Of a stretch of 64,000 bases of DNA, positions 18,567-27,767 are shown piece by piece. The translations under genes and the position numbers were made by a program. The notes under the pieces were generated by a model. It was given only the letters and a program-made list of their open reading frames with translations, ran no database searches and had not been told where the DNA came from. Positions within the stretch are counted from its first letter, which is position 1, and each line of letters opens with the position of its first letter. This stretch comes from Acidimicrobiaceae bacterium (GTDB lineage: Bacteria > Actinomycetota > Acidimicrobiia > Acidimicrobiales > RAAP-2), in the NCBI GenBank assembly GCA_003133665.1, contig PKYK01000030.1, forward strand, positions 1 to 64,000. The letters are read 5' to 3'.

Positions 18567-20220
18567 GGAGACCGTACGCGTCACCTTTCTCGGCGGGCTG
18601 GGGGAGATCGGCCGAAACTGCCTGGCGCTCGAACAGGATGGTCGAATCGTCATCGTCGACGCGGGTTTGATGTTCCCCGAACCGACGATGTACGGCGTCG
18701 ACCTGATCCTGCCCGACTTCCGCTGGTTGATCGATCGCCGCGACCGCGTTGACGCCATTGTCCTCACGCATGGTCACGAGGACCACACCGGTGCGCTGCG
18801 CTACCTCGTGAAGGACATCAACGTCCCGATCTACGGCTCCGCGTTGACGCTGGGCTTCGCGCGCCACCGCCTGGTTGAGGCCAAGGTCGCGAAGGACCTC
18901 ACGTTCATCGAGGTCGCCGACGGTGAGCGTCGTCGAATCGGACCCTTCGAGGTGGAGTTCATACCGGTCACCCACTCGGTGCCGAGCGCGCACGCTCTGG
19001 CCTTTCACACCAAGGTGGGCATCGTCGTGCACTCGGGTGACTTCAAACTCGACCTGACGCCCATCGACGGACGTCGCACCGACATCTCGCGACTCGCGGC
19101 GCTCGGTGACGAGGGCGTCGCCCTGCTGCTCTGTGACTCCACGAACGCCGAAGAGCCCGGCTTCACCGCCTCGGAGCGTTCCGTCGGCGGGGCCCTTCGC
19201 CGGCTCTTCCTCGAACGGCCCAAACGGCGAATGGTGGTCGCCTGCTTCGCGAGCCATATTCACCGCGTCCAGCAGATCATCGACATCGCCCGTGAGCAGA
19301 ACCGCAAGATCGTCCTCATGGGCCGGTCCATGGAGTCCAACGTCAAGCTGGCGCGAAAGCTGCACCTGCTGCACGTGGACACCGCGGACTTCATCGACGT
19401 CGAGAACATCGATCGTTTCGAGCCGGGTGAGGTGTGCGTGATCTGCACCGGCAGCCAGGGCGAGCCGCTGGCGGCGCTCTCCAAGCTCTCGCGCGGCGAC
19501 GCCCGGTTCCTGCAGGTCGGGGCCGACGACACGGTGATCCTCAGTTCGCACCCGATTCCCGGCAACGAGTGGACGGTCGGGCGGGTCATCGACGATCTGC
19601 ACCGCGCCGGCACCGAGGTGATCCATTCGGGCCACGAGCCCGTGCACGCGTCGGGTCACGCCCGTCAGGGCGAACTGCGCACGTTCCACCAACTCGTCCG
19701 CCCGCGCAACTTCGTGCCGGTCCACGGCGAGTACCGCCATATGGTGCACCACGCCGACCTCGCGCTCTCGATGGGACTGAGCGAGAAGCACGTCGTGATC
19801 TGTGAGGACGGCGACCAGATCGAAGTGACGTCGGCGGGGATTCGCCGCTCCGGCCAGGTGCCGGCGGGATTCCACTACATCGACGGCAGCGCGGGCGATC
19901 TCGACGAGAAGCCCCTCGAGGAACGACGAATGCTCGCCGAGTTCGGCGTGCTGCAGATCGCGGCGGGCATCGACCGGGACCGCGGCGCGATTGTCCAGCC
20001 GGTTCGCCTCACCGCCCGAGGATGGTTCGACGGCGAAACCGATCGGGACCTGATCGCCACCGTGACGGCGAGTGTCCGAGACGCCCTGGAATCGGCCCTG
20101 CGTGACGGCGACCGCGACGAATCGTCACTGAACAAGGTGGCGCAGCGAGCGGCGGGACGAATGCTCGGCCAGAGGTTCCGCCGCCAACCCGTGCTTCTGG
20201 CGGCGGTGGTCGTCTTCTAG
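18559..20220 (+). CDS. rnj: Ribonuclease J
   Basis: Metallo-beta-lactamase/beta-CASP ribonuclease with 5'-3' exo- and endonuclease activity, 553 aa. Zinc motif HGHEDH at residues 71-76, further ligands in VTHSVPSAH and HSGDFK, beta-CASP region with CTGSQGEP, then HASGHARQGEL and VPVHGEYRH. GTG 18559 overlaps dapA. The stop overlaps the convergent siderophore-interacting gene by 4 nt, leaving no room for a terminator. Confidence 0.96.
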   Translation: MAKETVRVTFLGGLGEIGRNCLALEQDGRIVIVDAGLMFPEPTMYGVDLILPDFRWLIDRRDRVDAIVLTHGHEDHTGALRYLVKDINVPIYGSALTLGFARHRLVEAKVAKDLTFIEVADGERRRIGPFEVEFIPVTHSVPSAHALAFHTKVGIVVHSGDFKLDLTPIDGRRTDISRLAALGDEGVALLLCDSTNAEEPGFTASERSVGGALRRLFLERPKRRMVVACFASHIHRVQQIIDIAREQNRKIVLMGRSMESNVKLARKLHLLHVDTADFIDVENIDRFEPGEVCVICTGSQGEPLAALSKLSRGDARFLQVGADDTVILSSHPIPGNEWTVGRVIDDLHRAGTEVIHSGHEPVHASGHARQGELRTFHQLVRPRNFVPVHGEYRHMVHHADLALSMGLSEKHVVICEDGDQIEVTSAGIRRSGQVPAGFHYIDGSAGDLDEKPLEERRMLAEFGVLQIAAGIDRDRGAIVQPVRLTARGWFDGETDRDLIATVTASVRDALESALRDGDRDESSLNKVAQRAAGRMLGQRFRRQPVLLAAVVVF

Positions 20221-20990
20221 TTGTCGCTCTTGTCGGGCTCGCCGTGGGCGGCGTTGTCGCGGCCCATTCGCCAGAAGGCCTTGTTGCTGATCCGGGCTTC
20301 AGCGATACCTCGGTCGACGAGTGCGCTGCGAAGCACCCTGATGATGGAGAACTCGCCAAAGAGATAGGCGTGGCCCTCATCGGGCGGAAGCGCGAAGGCG
20401 GCGAGTCCGCTCAAGAGTCCGGCGGGATCATTGCGGGCGCGGCCCTGGCGGTTGACGAAGATGCCGGTGATGCCCACGCCTTCGTCGAACCCGGCCGTCA
20501 GCGCGTCCTCGTCACTGTCGATCTCGACGATGAAGATCGCCCGGCCCGGCGCCTCGATGCTCTGCGCCATCCGGTAGAACGCGCCGAGGGCGCTGACGTC
20601 GCCCATGAAGAGGTGCCAGTCGGCGGCGGGGTCGAGGGGAATCTTCCCGCGGGGCCCCACGATGTCGACCGGGTCGCCCGGAGCGGCGTGTTGCACCCAG
20701 CGGCTGCCGGGACCATCGTGCTCGGTGGATACCCAGAGCGTGAACTGATCGTGGTCGGAATCGACGGCGCGCACGCTGTAGCGCCGGCGCACGAACGACT
20801 CGGGTCCGCTGCTCACACGCACCATCACGTCGCTGCCGGGTGGTCCCGTCAGGAGCGAGGCGTCACCGCGCAGGACCACCTCGTGGATCGACGGGCTCAA
20901 CGGCGTGGTGGCGACCACGGCGCACACGCGGGCGTTGACGCCGAGGCGTTCAGCCAGTTCGGTGGTGGAGTGGTGGGGGGTTGGTGTCAC
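20217..20990 (-). CDS. Siderophore-interacting FAD-dependent ferric reductase
   Basis: ViuB/SIP-family flavoprotein that releases iron from ferric siderophores, about 257 aa. FAD-binding barrel with RRRYSVRAVD (the RxYS motif), NAD(P)H-like domain, and the characteristic C-terminus KAFWRMGRDNAAHGEPDK. Two adjacent GTG codons are possible (20993 or 20990); TAGGCT (21002-20997) is 6 nt before the second, so 20990 is preferred as a leaderless start. Divergent from ftsK with a gap of about 50 nt. No siderophore genes are nearby. Confidence 0.88.
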   Translation of the reverse strand: MTPTPHHSTTELAERLGVNARVCAVVATTPLSPSIHEVVLRGDASLLTGPPGSDVMVRVSSGPESFVRRRYSVRAVDSDHDQFTLWVSTEHDGPGSRWVQHAAPGDPVDIVGPRGKIPLDPAADWHLFMGDVSALGAFYRMAQSIEAPGRAIFIVEIDSDEDALTAGFDEGVGITGIFVNRQGRARNDPAGLLSGLAAFALPPDEGHAYLFGEFSIIRVLRSALVDRGIAEARISNKAFWRMGRDNAAHGEPDKSDN

Positions 20991-21044
20991 CACCGCAGCC
21001 TAGAACGGGTGGCACCGGTTACGAACCTGCGTTCGGTAAGTTGG

Positions 21045-23405
21045 ATGGTTGTGGCACAGGCACGACACCAGAAACCGACGGTGAAGAGGGCGGCGAAACG
21101 CGCGCCACGGCGAGAGCGCGGCTCCGGGGAGAGTTCGAAGATCTGGCAGCGTCACGAGCGTGACGTGTGGATCGTCCTGCTCGTCATGGCGGGCCTGCTG
21201 GTCGCCCTGGCCGAGGCGAGGGCGCTCGGTCCGGTCGGCCACTTCATCGCCAGAGTGTTGTCGGTGGTATTCGGCGTCGGCAGATTCGCACTGCCGGTCA
21301 TCCTCTTGGGTCTCGGCGTCGCACTCGTGTGGGGCAAGATCGAGGTCGACCGCGCGCGACTGAGTTGGGGCGTCGCGCTCGGACTGCTGAGCATCTGTGG
21401 ACTCGGGCATCTGACTGGAGGGCGACCGTCGCTGCACGCCAGCGCCAAGGCGCTCGGTCACGCCGGTGGCTGGTTGGGTGTCGTCGTCGGTGGCGGGCTC
21501 GATCGAACGCTCGGTGTCGCCGGGGCCGTCGTCGTGCTCTTTGCCGTTCTCATCGTCGCGGTCATCGTCACCACGGGCATCGGCCTGCGGGCCCTCGCCA
21601 CCGGAACGGGAACGTTCCTTCGAGTGGTGGGGGGTCGACTGGCGTCGTGGTGGACGGCGCGGCCGAGGAAAGACCTCGCCGGAGCCGACGACGAGGTCGA
21701 GCCAGGGACCCGCACGAAACGCTCACGCGTGGAGTCCGACGAAGAGCCGCCCCCGGTGCTTGAACCGGTGGAGTACGAGGACGAGTTCGCCGAGGAGGTC
21801 ATCGAGTACCAAGAGGAGAGCGCACCCCACGCCGCGGCACCGGTCGTCGCCACCGGGCGGACGCCCTCGTCGGCGCCCCTGCTGGCGAGTGACTGGGAGT
21901 TGCCACCGCTGTCGCTTCTGATGCGAACGAGGGAACTGAGGCAAGACCGCGGCGCCATCGAACTGGCCGGCGATGAACTGGTCGAAGCCCTCGCCGCCCA
22001 CGGGGTCGAGACCACGTTGATCGGTTTCACCGTGGGCCCGACGGTGACGCGGTTCGAACTCGAACTGGGTCCCGGCGTGAAGGTGTCGCGGGTGACGTCG
22101 CTCAACAAGGACATCGCCTACGCGATGGCCACGCCCGACGTGCGAATCCTGGCGCCGATCCCCGGTCGTTCGGCGATCGGCGTCGAAGTGCCCAATCGCC
22201 AGCGCACGCTCGTCGCTCTGGGCGACCTGCTGGCGACCGAGGAAGCGCTCGCGGCGCTGCATCCGCTCGACGTGCCGATCGGCCGCGACATCTCGGGCAA
22301 GACGGTGATCGTCAATCTCGGTGAGATGCCCCACGTGTTGATCTCCGGGGCGACCGGCGCGGGGAAGAGCTCGGGGCTCAACTCGCTCATCACGTCGCTC
22401 GTGATGCGCGCCACGCCCGAGCAGTTGCGACTGATCCTGGTCGATCCCAAGCGCGTGGAAATGGGCCAGTACAACGACCTGCCCCACCTCCTCGCCCCGG
22501 TCGTCGTCGACCCCAAGAAGGCCGCGGGAGCGTTGAACTGGGCCGTCAAGGAGATGGAGCGGCGCTACGACATCCTGGCCGACAGTGGCGCACGCGATAT
22601 CACGAGCTATCAGCAGTTGATCGAGCGCGGCGAACTGGAGCCCGGCCCCACCGATCATGAATTGGTCGCCGACGCCCTCGAGCGCGCGACCGGTCTCGAA
22701 TCTGACGTGGCCCCGTCACCGGGCCCCGAGATGCTGCCCTACATCGTGATAGTCGTCGATGAGTTGAACGATCTGATGATGGTGGCGGCTCGTGACGTCG
22801 AAGAGTCGGTGGTGCGCATCGCCCAGATGGCCCGAGCCGTCGGCATCCACCTAGTGCTGGCGACCCAGCGACCCAGCGTGGATGTCATCACCGGCGTGAT
22901 CAAGGCCAACATTCCGAGTCGAATGGCATTCGCGGTCTCGTCATTGGCCGACAGTCGCGTGATCCTCGACCAGGCGGGTGCCGAGCGACTGATCGGCAAG
23001 GGCGACATGCTGCTCGTCACCGCGTCGAGCAACATCGCGCGGCGCCTGCAGTCACCGTGGGTCTCCGAGGAAGAGGTGCGCCGGGTCGTCGAGTTCTGGC
23101 GCGCCCAGGGTGGCCGGCAGGAATCGGTGGTGGCTCTCGACGTGTCCGCCGGTCGCTCGAGCGCCACCGGCGGCGGCGCCAGCGACGACGACGATGAGGT
23201 ACTGCGTCAGGCGCGAGACCTCGTCATCCGGACCCAGACCGGTTCCACGTCGATGCTGCAGCGAAAACTGCGGGTCGGCTTCGCTCGCGCGGGTCGAATA
23301 ATGGATCTACTGGAAGAAGAGGGCGTCGTAGCGCCCGGTGACGGATCGAAGTCCCGCAAGGTCTTGATCACGCCCGAAGAGTACGACCAACAGACGTCGC
23401 TGTAG
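21045..23405 (+). CDS. ftsK: DNA translocase FtsK/SpoIIIE
   Basis: Septal DNA pump for chromosome segregation, 786 aa. Four N-terminal membrane segments (starting WIVLLVMAGLLVALAEA) are followed by an acidic linker, the alpha domain, and the RecA-like motor with Walker A GATGAGKSS (about 435) and Walker B VIVVDELNDLMM. The C-terminal winged-helix gamma domain has TSMLQRKLRVGFARAGRIMD. The start is uncertain: ATG 21045 or GTG 21051, with TAAGTT at 21037-21042. The frame is open upstream across the divergent gene, but that is antisense. The linker is shorter than in Proteobacteria. Confidence 0.93.
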   Translation: MVVAQARHQKPTVKRAAKRAPRRERGSGESSKIWQRHERDVWIVLLVMAGLLVALAEARALGPVGHFIARVLSVVFGVGRFALPVILLGLGVALVWGKIEVDRARLSWGVALGLLSICGLGHLTGGRPSLHASAKALGHAGGWLGVVVGGGLDRTLGVAGAVVVLFAVLIVAVIVTTGIGLRALATGTGTFLRVVGGRLASWWTARPRKDLAGADDEVEPGTRTKRSRVESDEEPPPVLEPVEYEDEFAEEVIEYQEESAPHAAAPVVATGRTPSSAPLLASDWELPPLSLLMRTRELRQDRGAIELAGDELVEALAAHGVETTLIGFTVGPTVTRFELELGPGVKVSRVTSLNKDIAYAMATPDVRILAPIPGRSAIGVEVPNRQRTLVALGDLLATEEALAALHPLDVPIGRDISGKTVIVNLGEMPHVLISGATGAGKSSGLNSLITSLVMRATPEQLRLILVDPKRVEMGQYNDLPHLLAPVVVDPKKAAGALNWAVKEMERRYDILADSGARDITSYQQLIERGELEPGPTDHELVADALERATGLESDVAPSPGPEMLPYIVIVVDELNDLMMVAARDVEESVVRIAQMARAVGIHLVLATQRPSVDVITGVIKANIPSRMAFAVSSLADSRVILDQAGAERLIGKGDMLLVTASSNIARRLQSPWVSEEEVRRVVEFWRAQGGRQESVVALDVSAGRSSATGGGASDDDDEVLRQARDLVIRTQTGSTSMLQRKLRVGFARAGRIMDLLEEEGVVAPGDGSKSRKVLITPEEYDQQTSL

Positions 23406-23408
23406 ACC

Positions 23409-24635
23409 GTGTCGTCTCGCCGCACCCATCGCCGACCCGCCCTTCGCGGGCTGGCGACGCGACTGCTCTCGATGACGCTCGGCGCGGCAATCGCCGGCGC
23501 CATCGTCATCGGGACGCAACTGCCGCTCATGCATCAACCGGCGACGAGTCACTTGACCATCACCGCGATTGATCTCGCGCCGAGTAGCACGCCGAAGATC
23601 GCGTGGCCCACGGTGGGCAGTGCGGCCCTGGTCATCCCCTCGTTGGGCATCGCGCAGGGTTGGAACAACCAGGTGCTGCCCATCGCGAGTCTGACCAAGA
23701 TGATGACCGCCTACGTCACGTTGAAAGCGCTGCCGCTGGCGGCGGGTGAGACGGGTCCGTGCGTGACGGTCAGTGCCGCCGACGTGGCCGCCTACGACGA
23801 GATGAAGCTGTCGGGCCAGTCCTCGGTCGCCGTCGCCGAGGGTGAGTCGCTCTGCGAGCTCGACCTGTTGGACGGGCTCTTGGTTCACTCCGCCAACAAC
23901 TACGCGCTGCTCCTCGCGACGATGGCGTCGGGAAACGTCAGCGACTTCGTGACGCGCATGAACGAGACGGCTCGGGCATTGGGTCTGACCCACACGCACT
24001 ACGCCGAACCGTCGGGTTACGAAGACGGATCGATCTCGACCGCGATGGAGCAGGGCGAGTTGGCGGCCATGCTCATGAAGTCGCCACTGGTTCGCTCCAT
24101 CGTCATCATGCCGAGCGTCACGCTGCCCGTCGCCGGAACCGTGAACTCGTTCACGCCGTTCGTGGGTACCGACAATGTCATCGGGGTGAAGTCCGGGCGA
24201 ACCGACGCCGCCGGTGGTTGCGACGTCATGGCCATGACGTTCCAGCAGGGCACGTCGACCCGGGTGCTCTACGCCGTGGTACTCGGCCAACGGGGCGGGA
24301 ATCTCCTGGCCCCCGCCGGCGATGCCGCGCTGGCCCTGGCGACGTCGGCGGTCGCGAATCAACTCGATCGCGTGTTCGCCAAAGGCAGTATCGTCGCCAC
24401 CGTGGGTTGGGGGTCCGAGGTCGTGCCCGTCGCGCTGGCCCACGAGCGCCAGGTCTTCTGGTGGGCCGCCGAGAAGAGGCTGCCGCTGTCGCTGCAGATG
24501 AAGCACCTGACGACGACGGTGCGTCGCGGCGAGCTCGTGGGTTGGCTCGTCGTGCGGGGCTTGTCGACACACCGCTTCGCTCTCGTGGCCCAAGGGACGG
24601 TTTCGCCCCCGTCACTCTGGCAACGCCTACGCTAA
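23409..24635 (+). CDS. D-alanyl-D-alanine carboxypeptidase (S11 family)
   Basis: Low-molecular-weight penicillin-binding protein trimming pentapeptide stems, 408 aa. One N-terminal membrane/signal segment (about 18-38), then SxxK as SLTK (Ser94, Lys97), SxN as SAN (161-163) and KSG in place of KTG (about 262). GTG 23409 is 3 nt after ftsK. A paralogue with the same IASLTKMMT core starts at 63437. Its tetrapeptide products are the substrates of the L,D-transpeptidases at 45946 and 61994. Confidence 0.88.
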   Translation: MSSRRTHRRPALRGLATRLLSMTLGAAIAGAIVIGTQLPLMHQPATSHLTITAIDLAPSSTPKIAWPTVGSAALVIPSLGIAQGWNNQVLPIASLTKMMTAYVTLKALPLAAGETGPCVTVSAADVAAYDEMKLSGQSSVAVAEGESLCELDLLDGLLVHSANNYALLLATMASGNVSDFVTRMNETARALGLTHTHYAEPSGYEDGSISTAMEQGELAAMLMKSPLVRSIVIMPSVTLPVAGTVNSFTPFVGTDNVIGVKSGRTDAAGGCDVMAMTFQQGTSTRVLYAVVLGQRGGNLLAPAGDAALALATSAVANQLDRVFAKGSIVATVGWGSEVVPVALAHERQVFWWAAEKRLPLSLQMKHLTTTVRRGELVGWLVVRGLSTHRFALVAQGTVSPPSLWQRLR

Positions 24636-24639
24636 AACC

Positions 24640-25488
24640 ATGTTCGCTCGCGTTCCGGCCAGTTCGGCCAATCTCGGACCGGGATTCGATGTCCTGGCCG
24701 TCGCGCTCGAGCTCTACGTCGAGGTCAGCGTCGAGCTCGCCGACTCGTTCTCCATCACGAGCGAGGGCTGTGGTGCGGGTCGATTCGACGACGAGCGCCA
24801 CCTCGCCGCCGTCGTGGCGGCCCAGGTCCTCGGACACTCCAATTTCGCCCTGCACGTCAACTCGTCGATCCCTCTCTCGCGGGGACTCGGCTCGTCGGCG
24901 GCGCTCGCACTCGCGGCCGCCGCGGCCGCCGGGGCCCGCGACCCGCTCGCCATCGCCACGAAGGTCGACGGCCACGCCGAGAACGCGGCGGCGTCACTGT
25001 TGGGTGGATTGGTCGCGGCGAGCGTGAGCGAACGTGACGGCGTCATCGCTCGGTCACTGCCGCTGGACGAGGCCTGGCGATACGTCGTGGTCATCCCCGA
25101 TCAGGAACTCGCCACCGCCGACGCCCGACGGGTCTTGCCGGCGACGGTTCCCTTCGCGGATGCGGTGCACAACCTCAACTCGCTCGGCCTGCTGATCGCG
25201 GGGATGGCCGACCACCGCAACTTCGTGGCGTCGGCCATGGACGACCGTCTCCACCAGCCCTATCGAATGGAACTGCTCGCGTTCGCGCGGCCACTGCTCG
25301 GGGCGCTGCGCGAGGCCGGGGCGAGCGGATCGTGCTGGTCGGGGGCCGGCTCGACCATGCTGGGCCTCTCGACCGAGTCGACGGCTGGGCGGGTCAGCGA
25401 GGCGGCCAAGGCCTTCCTGGTGGCTCACGACGTGCCGGGCACGGTACTCACCCTCGAAGCGGACCGCACCGGCCTGGTCACGCGTTGA
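24640..25488 (+). CDS. thrB: Homoserine kinase
   Basis: GHMP kinase phosphorylating homoserine in threonine synthesis, 282 aa. N-terminal PASSANLGPGFDVLAVAL and the ATP-binding motif PLSRGLGSSAALALA (about 78-92), and the C-terminal GHMP motif SGSCWSGAGSTMLGL. TACGCT (24628-24633) lies 6 nt before ATG 24640: leaderless start. thrA and thrC are not in the window. Confidence 0.93.
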   Translation: MFARVPASSANLGPGFDVLAVALELYVEVSVELADSFSITSEGCGAGRFDDERHLAAVVAAQVLGHSNFALHVNSSIPLSRGLGSSAALALAAAAAAGARDPLAIATKVDGHAENAAASLLGGLVAASVSERDGVIARSLPLDEAWRYVVVIPDQELATADARRVLPATVPFADAVHNLNSLGLLIAGMADHRNFVASAMDDRLHQPYRMELLAFARPLLGALREAGASGSCWSGAGSTMLGLSTESTAGRVSEAAKAFLVAHDVPGTVLTLEADRTGLVTR

Positions 25489-26363
25489 GCCCGAGGAATT
25501 CGGTCTCCAAGAGCCAGGCGCTGGGTGGCGCGGGATTCATGCTGCTCGGGGCGATCCTGATTCCGTGGTCGGCGGCCATCGTCACGCCGGTCTTCTCCGC
25601 GATCGGACCATCGGCGACCAGCGCGTGGCGCTTCCTCTTCGGGGCAGTCGTTCTGATGGCGTTGACGCGCCCGAAGTTGCGCTCGTGGACGAGACGCCAG
25701 TGGCTCGGCGCGCTGGCCCTGGGCGTGTCGATCGCCTTCATGAACCTGTGCTTCTACCAAGCGATCGCGCGGATTCCGCTGGGTGGGGCGGTGGCCATTG
25801 AGTACCTGGGCCCGTTTCTCGTCGCGGCGCTGGGGAAGCGGTCGCTGCGGCACTTCAGTTTCGTCGTCCTCGCCGGTCTGGGCGTGGTGGCGCTCACCCG
25901 GCCGGGTGGCGGACTGACGCTGGTCGGCATCACCTTCGCCGCGGGAGCCGCTGCGGGTTGGGCCGCCTACGTCTTTGCGTCGCACCGCGTCGGAGGCACC
26001 ACCACCGGCTTCGGGGGACTGGCGGTGTCGCTGCTGATCGCGACGGTCGTCACCCTGCCGATGTCGATTGGCTCCACGCACTACCTCGTCACCCATGCGC
26101 ATCTCGCGGGACGCATTCTGCTGGTGGCCATCATGTCGATCGTGTTGGGCGTCGGCGCCGAGATGCAGGCGCTGCGTCGACTGAGGCCTTCGATCGCCAG
26201 CGTGTTGTTCGCGCTCAATCCGGCGGTGGCCTTCGGGATCGGCTGGCTGATCTTGAATCAGGCGATCACGCCCTGGGACTTCGTCGGCCTGGCCTGCGTC
26301 GTGTCGGCCGGCGTCGGCGTGACCTTCGATGCGGCCAGCAGCGACGGCGATATCGCTCAGTAG
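25485..26363 (+). CDS. EamA/RhaT-family transporter (DMT superfamily)
   Basis: About 292 aa with ten predicted hydrophobic helices in two EamA repeats, e.g. LGGAGFMLLGAILIPWSA and the second half ending LACVVSAGVGVTFDAA. It resembles RhtA/YdcZ-type exporters of amino acids or metabolites. Linkage to thrB suggests, without proof, export of threonine or homoserine. The start is uncertain; TTG 25485 overlaps the thrB stop (TTGA) and gives the family length, while ATG 25539 would cut into helix 1. Confidence 0.8.
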   Translation: MSPRNSVSKSQALGGAGFMLLGAILIPWSAAIVTPVFSAIGPSATSAWRFLFGAVVLMALTRPKLRSWTRRQWLGALALGVSIAFMNLCFYQAIARIPLGGAVAIEYLGPFLVAALGKRSLRHFSFVVLAGLGVVALTRPGGGLTLVGITFAAGAAAGWAAYVFASHRVGGTTTGFGGLAVSLLIATVVTLPMSIGSTHYLVTHAHLAGRILLVAIMSIVLGVGAEMQALRRLRPSIASVLFALNPAVAFGIGWLILNQAITPWDFVGLACVVSAGVGVTFDAASSDGDIAQ

Positions 26364-26372
26364 GCTGGCAGC

Positions 26373-27767
26373 GTGGCAACGCCCAGAACCTTCGCGATTC
26401 GGACCTTTGGCTGCCAGATGAACGAGCACGATTCCGAGCGGCTGGCCGGCCTGATGGTCGCTGACGGCATGGTCCGCGCCGCCAGCGAACACGACGCCGA
26501 CGTGGTCGTCTTCAACACCTGCACGATCCGCGAGAACGCCGATCTGAAGCTCTACAGCGCCCTCGGCCAGCTCAAGGCCGTGAAGGAGCAGCGTCCCGAG
26601 ATGCAGATAGCGGTGGGCGGCTGCATGGCCCAGAAGGACCGCGGCGAGATCCTCGAGCGGGCCGGTTGGGTCGACGTGGTCTTTGGCACCCACAACCTGG
26701 CGTCGGCCCCGTCGCTGCTCGCCCGGGCCCGCGTCGAGGGCCCCCAGGTCGAGATCCTCGACGCGCCCGACCCCGAGGCGAACCGCGACATGGCCCCGGC
26801 CCTCTACGCCGTTCGCGAACTGCCCTTCGCGGCGTGGATGACCATCCAGACCGGATGCGACAACACCTGCGCGTACTGCATCGTCCCGTCGGTGCGCGGT
26901 GGCGAGATCAGCCGACCGCTCGCAGACCTCGTCCAGGAGGCAACGATGCTGGCCGCGTCGGGCGTCAGCGAGCTGACCGTGTTGGGTCAGAACGTGAACT
27001 CGTACGGTCGAGATATCACGAAGCGCGGACCCCTGTTCGCCGACCTGCTGCGCGCGCTCGGCGACGTCGCCGGCATCGAGCGCATCCGCTTCACGAGCCC
27101 TCATCCCAAGGACCTGCGGCCCGAGACCATCACCGCGATGGCCGAGACGCCAGCCGTGTGCCCCCAGCTGCACCTGCCGCTGCAGTCGGGGTCCAACCGC
27201 GTCCTCTCGGCGATGCGTCGCGGCTACACGGCCGAACGCTACATGCAACGACTCAGCGCGGCTCGCGGCGCGCTCGAGGACCTCGCGGTCACCACTGACC
27301 TGATCGTGGGATTTCCCGGCGAGACCGACGCGGAGTTCGACGAGACCCTCGCGGTGGTGGCCGAGGCCCAGTTCGATTCGGCCTACACCTTCATCTTCTC
27401 TCCGCGCCCCGGCACCCGGGCCGCGTCCATGGAGCGCGACTTCGTGGCCGAGGAGGTCATCAGGGCCCGCTTCGAGCGGCTGAAGGCAGTGCTCGACCGC
27501 TCGGCGCTGGGCAAGCACGAGGCTCGCGTGGGTCGGCGCGAGGAGGTGCTGGTGGAGGGCCCGTCGCGTCGTAACGAACAGATGCTGTCGGGTCGCACGC
27601 GCCAGGGCAAGCTGATCCACTTCCCCGTCACGTCCGAGGCCCACCGGCCCGGTTCGCTCGCGATGGTCGACGTGGTCCACGGAGCGCCGTACCACCTGCG
27701 GGGCGAGTTCGCGTCACTCGTGCGCCCGCCGCGCCACAAGGCACGAATCGCGCTCCTGCAGTCGTGA
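26373..27767 (+). CDS. miaB: tRNA-2-methylthio-N6-dimethylallyladenosine synthase
   Basis: Radical SAM methylthiotransferase modifying A37 of tRNA, 464 aa. The N-terminal UPF0004 domain carries three cluster cysteines (FGCQMNE, NTCTIRE, GGCMAQ); the radical SAM motif is CDNTCAYC (about 162-169); a C-terminal TRAM domain binds tRNA. GTG 26373 lies 6 nt after TAGGCT (26361-26366), whose TAG is also the stop codon of the upstream transporter. It overlaps miaA, which makes its substrate. Confidence 0.96.
   Translation: MATPRTFAIRTFGCQMNEHDSERLAGLMVADGMVRAASEHDADVVVFNTCTIRENADLKLYSALGQLKAVKEQRPEMQIAVGGCMAQKDRGEILERAGWVDVVFGTHNLASAPSLLARARVEGPQVEILDAPDPEANRDMAPALYAVRELPFAAWMTIQTGCDNTCAYCIVPSVRGGEISRPLADLVQEATMLAASGVSELTVLGQNVNSYGRDITKRGPLFADLLRALGDVAGIERIRFTSPHPKDLRPETITAMAETPAVCPQLHLPLQSGSNRVLSAMRRGYTAERYMQRLSAARGALEDLAVTTDLIVGFPGETDAEFDETLAVVAEAQFDSAYTFIFSPRPGTRAASMERDFVAEEVIRARFERLKAVLDRSALGKHEARVGRREEVLVEGPSRRNEQMLSGRTRQGKLIHFPVTSEAHRPGSLAMVDVVHGAPYHLRGEFASLVRPPRHKARIALLQS

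Noticed and set aside
18259..19875. 538-codon minus-strand frame opposite dapA and rnj
   Set aside because: Antisense shadow; rnj motifs on the plus strand are complete.
20244..21044. N-terminal extension of ftsK by 267 codons
   Set aside because: It lies opposite the siderophore-interacting gene and shows no FtsK features; the family N-terminus begins at about 21045.
25425..27695. 756-codon minus-strand frame opposite the EamA and miaB genes
   Set aside because: His/Arg/Asp-rich shadow translation, opposite two well-supported genes.
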